Positions 59,903 through 64,000 of a stretch of 64,000 nt of DNA are shown in pieces. Source of the DNA: Coriaria nepalensis (Eukaryota; Streptophyta; Magnoliopsida; Cucurbitales; Coriariaceae); contig CP114481.1 in the NCBI GenBank assembly GCA_027186245.1, positions 57,358,569-57,422,568 of the forward strand, given 5' to 3'. The position numbers and the translations under genes are program-made. The notes beneath the pieces were generated by a model. That model was given only the letters and a program-made list of their open reading frames with translations, ran no database searches and was not told the DNA's origin. The first letter of the stretch is position 1, and every line of letters starts with the position of its first letter.

Positions 59903-62671
59903 ATGTCAGAGGACGAATATCGAGACCAATATGGAGTTCTTTTATATTACAAATACATTCAAATCCCTGATCTCGACGAACTATACTCTTTCTACGTGTC
60001 CAACTGCAGCTCGCTTGGTCTCTTAGGCCGTGTCAGGCTAGCTCCTCATGGCGTCAATGTCACTGTAAGCTCAGCTTCTAAATTTCTAAGAAGGAATTAT
60101 TCAAATTGAGTGGAAGTGTTGAAGATTTTTCTGTATTTTGGCTTAGGTTGGCGGGAAGTTATCTTCACTGGAGAAACACATTGACGCTGTAAAGTCGAAT
60201 AGTTTATTCGAAGGAACTGATTTCAAGCTAGCTTCTTGTCATCAACCTCTCAATGACAAGATTGGGAAAGAATGTGGATTCACTTCCCTCTCAGTTCGAG
60301 TTGTCCATGTAATTTTGTCAATTTCTTGTTCAAATTTAAGCTTATTTTGTGCTGATAAGAAATGTGCTGGTTTTGCAATAGTTTGAACCATTTTAGTTAC
60401 ACAAATTTGTGCTGTTTTTAGGAACTGGTTACTTTGAGTTCTCATCCTGTGTTCAAATCCCCTGATATATCAAAAGCTGGGACTCATCTCTCTGCGACTG
60501 AGTTTCATTCTCTTCTCGAGAGTTCTCGTTCGTAATCCTTTTCTTATCTGAATTTTCCTTCTTACTTCTGTGAGTTGTGAGAAATGGAATAGAAATTCAG
60601 ATAGTGCTCTCACTGGAACATTCTAAGCAGGGAAACTTTTAGATGAAGAGACGCGAAGAGTCAATAATCAATATGTTCTATTGGATGCAAGGAATGTCTA
60701 CGAGACTAGAATTGGGAAGTTCCAAACACCGAATGTGGAAACTTTGGATCCGGGAATTAGGCAGTATAGTGATCTTCCATCGTGGATAGATGATAACTCG
60801 GAAAAGTTGCGTGGAAAAAATGTTCTTATGTAAGTCTATATCTGAAATTTGTTCTATGTGCGTATTCATTTGGCCGTGATCTCAATTTGCATTTTGGTTT
60901 ATTTCATAGGTACTGCACTGGAGGAATCAGGTGTGAGATGGCATCAGCTTATGTTAAGTCAAAAGGAGCTGGGTTTGAAAATGTGTTTCAGGTATGATCC
61001 TGTATGCATAAATGGCTTTGTATATGGCAAACCGAGTGACTGGTAGACTTGTAAAGATTCAATTTGTACAAAACCCACCGATGTACCTTAGATGTATAAG
61101 TTTGAAAGATTCGATTGTATGCCTCATGGAGATCATAATACATCTTAACAAGCTCTATTATCTATTATTTTAGTTGGATACAGCCTTATTGAAGTCATTT
61201 AAGATTGATGAGGGCTTCATTGCAGTTATATGGTGGAATACAGCGTTATTTGGAACAATATCCAGATGGTGGATTTTTTAAGGGAAAGAATTTTGTTTTT
61301 GATCATAGGTATGGTGTTGGATCACAGGAGACGAGTTTGTTATGCAATTTTGGCTACTCGTAACTTATTAGTATGTGAAAAAGATGTAATTAGGAGACAT
61401 GCTTTATAACTTTTTGGTTTTGTGGCTACAGGATATCAGTTGGGAGTTCAACCAAAGATATTATGGGTACATGCGTAGTCTGCACTGCTTCCTTTGATGA
61501 TTATTCTTCACGCTCCAGATGCACTTACTGTAGAATGCTTGTTTTGGTTTGTAATAGTTGCCAGGTATGCTCTTGATTGTAAGCTTAATTTGTAATCCTC
61601 ATTTGTAAACCTAATTGATATATTTCCATGGACTTTACGGGGAAATTTCCCCCTTCTCTTTATGCACAGAAGGAGAATATCCTATACGTTTGTGAGCTTT
61701 GTCAGAAGTATGGTAAGCATGATGGAACTCCAATCTCATCAATTTCGACCACAAAGCCAGAAGTAATCTTACCACAAAATGAGGTTGAAACCATCGCTTC
61801 AGATCTTGTAGATCAAGTGCCCCAGAGAAATGGTAAGATCTGTATGCTAACTAAACTTTCTTAATAATTGACGTTAAACTTCTTCCCCTTCACATTATAT
61901 ATTGATCTTACCATTGTACCAGGTTCTGGGCCTCCAAGAAAACTTAGAATCCTATGTTTGCACGGATTCAGACAGAATGCATCAAGTTTCAAAGGAAGAA
62001 CAGCATCATTAGCCAAGAAGCTCAAAACCATAGCCGAGCTTGTTTTCATTGATGCTCCCCATGAGTTGCCATTCATTTACCAACCATGTTACACAGACCC
62101 ACCTCAAACAAGCCAATCATCTTCCTTTCAAATTAATCCTCCGCCACCTTTAGAGAAATGCAAGAAGAAGTTTGCATGGTCAATATCCCCTGAATTCAAT
62201 GAAAGAAATGAAACCAGCTGGAAAATGGCAGATAGCCCATTTGATCCTCTCCAGTATCAGAAACAAACTGACGGCTTCAACTTGTCCTTAGGCTATTTGA
62301 AGAAAGTGTTTTCTGAGCAAGGACCTTTTGATGGGATATTGGGTTTTTCACAAGGTGCGGCCATTGCTTCAATCTGTGCCCAAAAATTGAACCTGCAGGG
62401 TGAAATGGATTTCAGATTTGTGGTATTAAGTTCTGGATTTGCTCCAAAGCTTCCGGAATATGTGCATGGACCGATCAATTGTCCTTCACTCCATATCTTT
62501 GGAAGTGAACAGGGTAAAGACAGGCAGATTGCAAACCAAGCAAGTAGAGACCTTGCTGCACTTTTCGATGAGGGCTGCTCGGTAATAATCGAGCATGATT
62601 GCGGTCATATAATTCCCGCCCGATCGCCTTACATCGATGAGATAAAGGCGTTTCTTCAGCGATTTCTCTAA
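59903..62671 (+). CDS. STR6: Rhodanese / FSH serine hydrolase fusion (sulfurtransferase 6 type)
   Basis: Nine exons: 59903-60064, 60147-60308, 60422-60527, 60631-60829, 60910-60991, 61226-61308, 61432-61564, 61670-61832 and 61923-62671, giving 612 residues. The N-terminal about 110 residues form the UPF0176/TrhO-like domain. A rhodanese domain follows, with YVLLDARNVYE and the active loop YCTGGIRCE (Cys212). A cysteine-rich cluster comes next (CVVC, CTYC, CNSC, CELC), probably binding zinc. The last exon encodes an alpha/beta hydrolase of the FSH1 type with the nucleophile elbow GFSQG (Ser506) and a catalytic His near HDCGHIIP. Arabidopsis STR6 has this arrangement. Substrates are unknown; TrhO relatives hydroxylate tRNA uridine 34, so a tRNA role is possible. 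The third intron donor (CTC|GTTCGT) is weak. Confidence 0.93.
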
Positions 62672-63689
62672 CATGATCGAGTAATCTGTCTTGAATTCTT
62701 TATTGATGAAATTATATTTAGATAATAAGTTAACCGCAAGTAACGTATACACTGAAAGTGAAACAAACACTAATGTTAATGTTGTATTGCATTAGTACGG
62801 GCAAGAGAGATTTCAATCTTCAAAGCAAACTTAACTTGTACAAATTTCTTAATTACAAAAACTGAATAAGAAAAAAGAAAAAATGTGAAGTATAAAACTC
62901 CAAACAGGCACGTCTAAGGAGAGGTAACATTGTCAATTGTAGTAGTAGTAAGTAGATGGAAGGTTTTCAAGTACGGGTCCAATGTGTGTGGACTAGAAAT
63001 GGAAAGAGACCGAAAGATGTAGATGGGCCAGTGGGCCCGTAAGGGTGGTGTCCATTAAAGAAGACCATCTTCCCCACCTGAGTAGTAGTAGTAGTAGTAG
63101 TACTAGTAGGCGGTTACTGGTTGCTTTCCCAACCATATTCACGCGTGTAATGTTCTCATTTGTTGTCGGCTCCAACCCCATAACGCTTTGCGACCCTTTT
63201 CTATGTGTTTTTAATAAAATCTTTAAATCCCCAACCGTATCTCATAAATGTATCTGCTCCAGTTTTACCATACTGTCCTTTTCCTCCACCGCTAAATTGA
63301 TTTGCGTAATTTCTGGTCATGCGAAAACCATCTTAACCATAGAAGACGTTACAGAGTACCGACGTGTTTGCCGGATGCGTTGCGTTTGAAGTTGGACAAG
63401 ACCGTACTTTTTGACTTCTTTCTTTTCAACGGTCTCAAACAACACTTGTAATTATCCGACCTTTTTGCTGTAAGAAATTTTCATGAAAGGTAAATTAATA
63501 AAAACAAAAAATGCTTTTACTTCAACTAGAGTGGCAGTTTGGTAGTTTACGTGAAACCATAAGGCTATAAATGTTAGAAGACACAACTATATTTGCATCC
63601 TTGTGGTGAAGAAATAAGTTGACCAGGGATTAAAGAACAGAAAGAAAACCAGCTTGTACAGATTTTTGAAAAAGTAAAACAGAAAGAAG
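62672..63689. other. Intergenic region, 3' flank of STR6-type gene and promoter of DUF538 gene
   Basis: No gene is supported. A (AGT)n array lies at about 63080-63104. The likely promoter of the DUF538 gene precedes 63690, and the purine-rich stretch just before the ATG is probably its 5' leader. Confidence 0.5.
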
Positions 63690-64000
63690 ATGTCTCTAGT
63701 GACGGCAGAGATCAGAGCCAAAGCCGATGAGGTCTACCATGGCGATTTGATGTGCCAAGAGAAATCCAAAGAACTGCTGAAAGAAATCTGCCTGCCCAAC
63801 GGCTTACTGCCCTTACAAGACATAGAGGAATGTGGAATCGTCCGAGAAACAGGATTCGTGTGGCTGAAGCAGAAAAAGAGCACCACCCACAAGTTCGAAA
63901 AGATCGGAAAGCTTGTCTCTTACGCACCTGAAGTCACTGCTGTTGTCGAGAAGAACAAGATCAAGAAGCTCACTGGAGTGAAAACCAAGGAGCTTCTCAT
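63690..64000 (+). CDS. DUF538 family protein, 3' end outside window
   Basis: The first 103 residues are visible and the frame is still open at the window end. It reads MSLVTAEIRAKADEVYHGDL, then EICLPNGLLPLQDIEECGIV, then ETGFVWLKQKKSTTHKFEKI, the standard pattern of the plant DUF538 family (small proteins of about 150-180 residues, no signal peptide in this subgroup). A fold similar to bactericidal/permeability-increasing lipid-binding proteins has been proposed for the family. The function of this member is unknown. The ATG is well placed 50 to 60 bp after a purine-rich leader, and no upstream in-frame ATG is near. Confidence 0.9.
   Translation, partial: MSLVTAEIRAKADEVYHGDLMCQEKSKELLKEICLPNGLLPLQDIEECGIVRETGFVWLKQKKSTTHKFEKIGKLVSYAPEVTAVVEKNKIKKLTGVKTKELL

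Overview
This is a stretch of eudicot plant nuclear genome. The evidence is split genes with short GT-AG introns, AT-rich spacers full of microsatellites, plant-only families (DUF1645, DUF538, nicotianamine synthase, AIF-type bHLH, SOQ1) and decayed LTR-retrotransposon pieces. The species cannot be told from the sequence. There is no operon, CRISPR array or prokaryotic system. Exon structures were worked out by hand from splice sites and reading-frame continuity.

Layout. 1-1896 (+): 3' part of a DEDDy 3'-5' exonuclease gene. 4983-6206 (+): DUF1645 protein. About 7.09-9.7 kb: decayed transposon-like DNA. 10208-13897 (-): ER protein disulfide isomerase of the PDIL2-1 type. 14341-16182 (+): SNU23/ZMAT2-like spliceosome protein. 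16761-18227 (-): SAR1 GTPase. 18654-19433 (+): single-exon plant protein with a C-terminal membrane anchor. 19973-23050 (-): calreticulin ending in HDEL. 23879-26180 (+): organellar release factor 2. 26707-28765 (-): uncharacterised plant protein with an internal repeat, with a broken duplicate of itself at 29.17-29.53 kb. 30314-31262 (+): nicotianamine synthase pseudogene. 31635-32783 (-): five-unit polyubiquitin. 33828-36102 (-): INO80-subunit-B/IES2-like protein with an apparent frameshift. 37717-40411 (-): kelch-repeat protein. 41149-41584: a (TTTTA)n array of about 435 bp. 42866-45981 (-): plastid ferroportin-like transporter (IREG3/MAR1 type). 46962-49644 (+): the HAD part of a SOQ1-like gene, whose last exon lies alone at 51918-52061 beyond a decayed Copia element. 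54523-55143 (+): atypical bHLH of the AIF type. 59903-62671 (+): rhodanese plus serine-hydrolase fusion (STR6 type). 63690-64000 (+): start of a DUF538 gene.

How they relate. Most genes are unrelated neighbours. One local theme is ER function: PDI, SAR1 (COPII budding) and calreticulin lie within 13 kb. Several promoters are shared head-to-head regions rich in TGGGCY (Site II) motifs, as expected for housekeeping genes. Two genes handle iron or metal: the dead nicotianamine synthase and the ferroportin-like transporter.

Most interesting: (1) the calreticulin HDEL signal is split by an intron, with DEL-stop on a 12-nt coding end, and reading into the intron would give a hydrophobic tail; (2) the SOQ1-like gene is reduced to a HAD-only reading frame plus an orphan last exon; (3) a probable GC-AG intron whose GC donor is also kept in the pseudogene duplicate; (4) the nicotianamine synthase pseudogene; (5) the apparent frameshift in the IES2-like gene. 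I found no convincing undescribed biological system.
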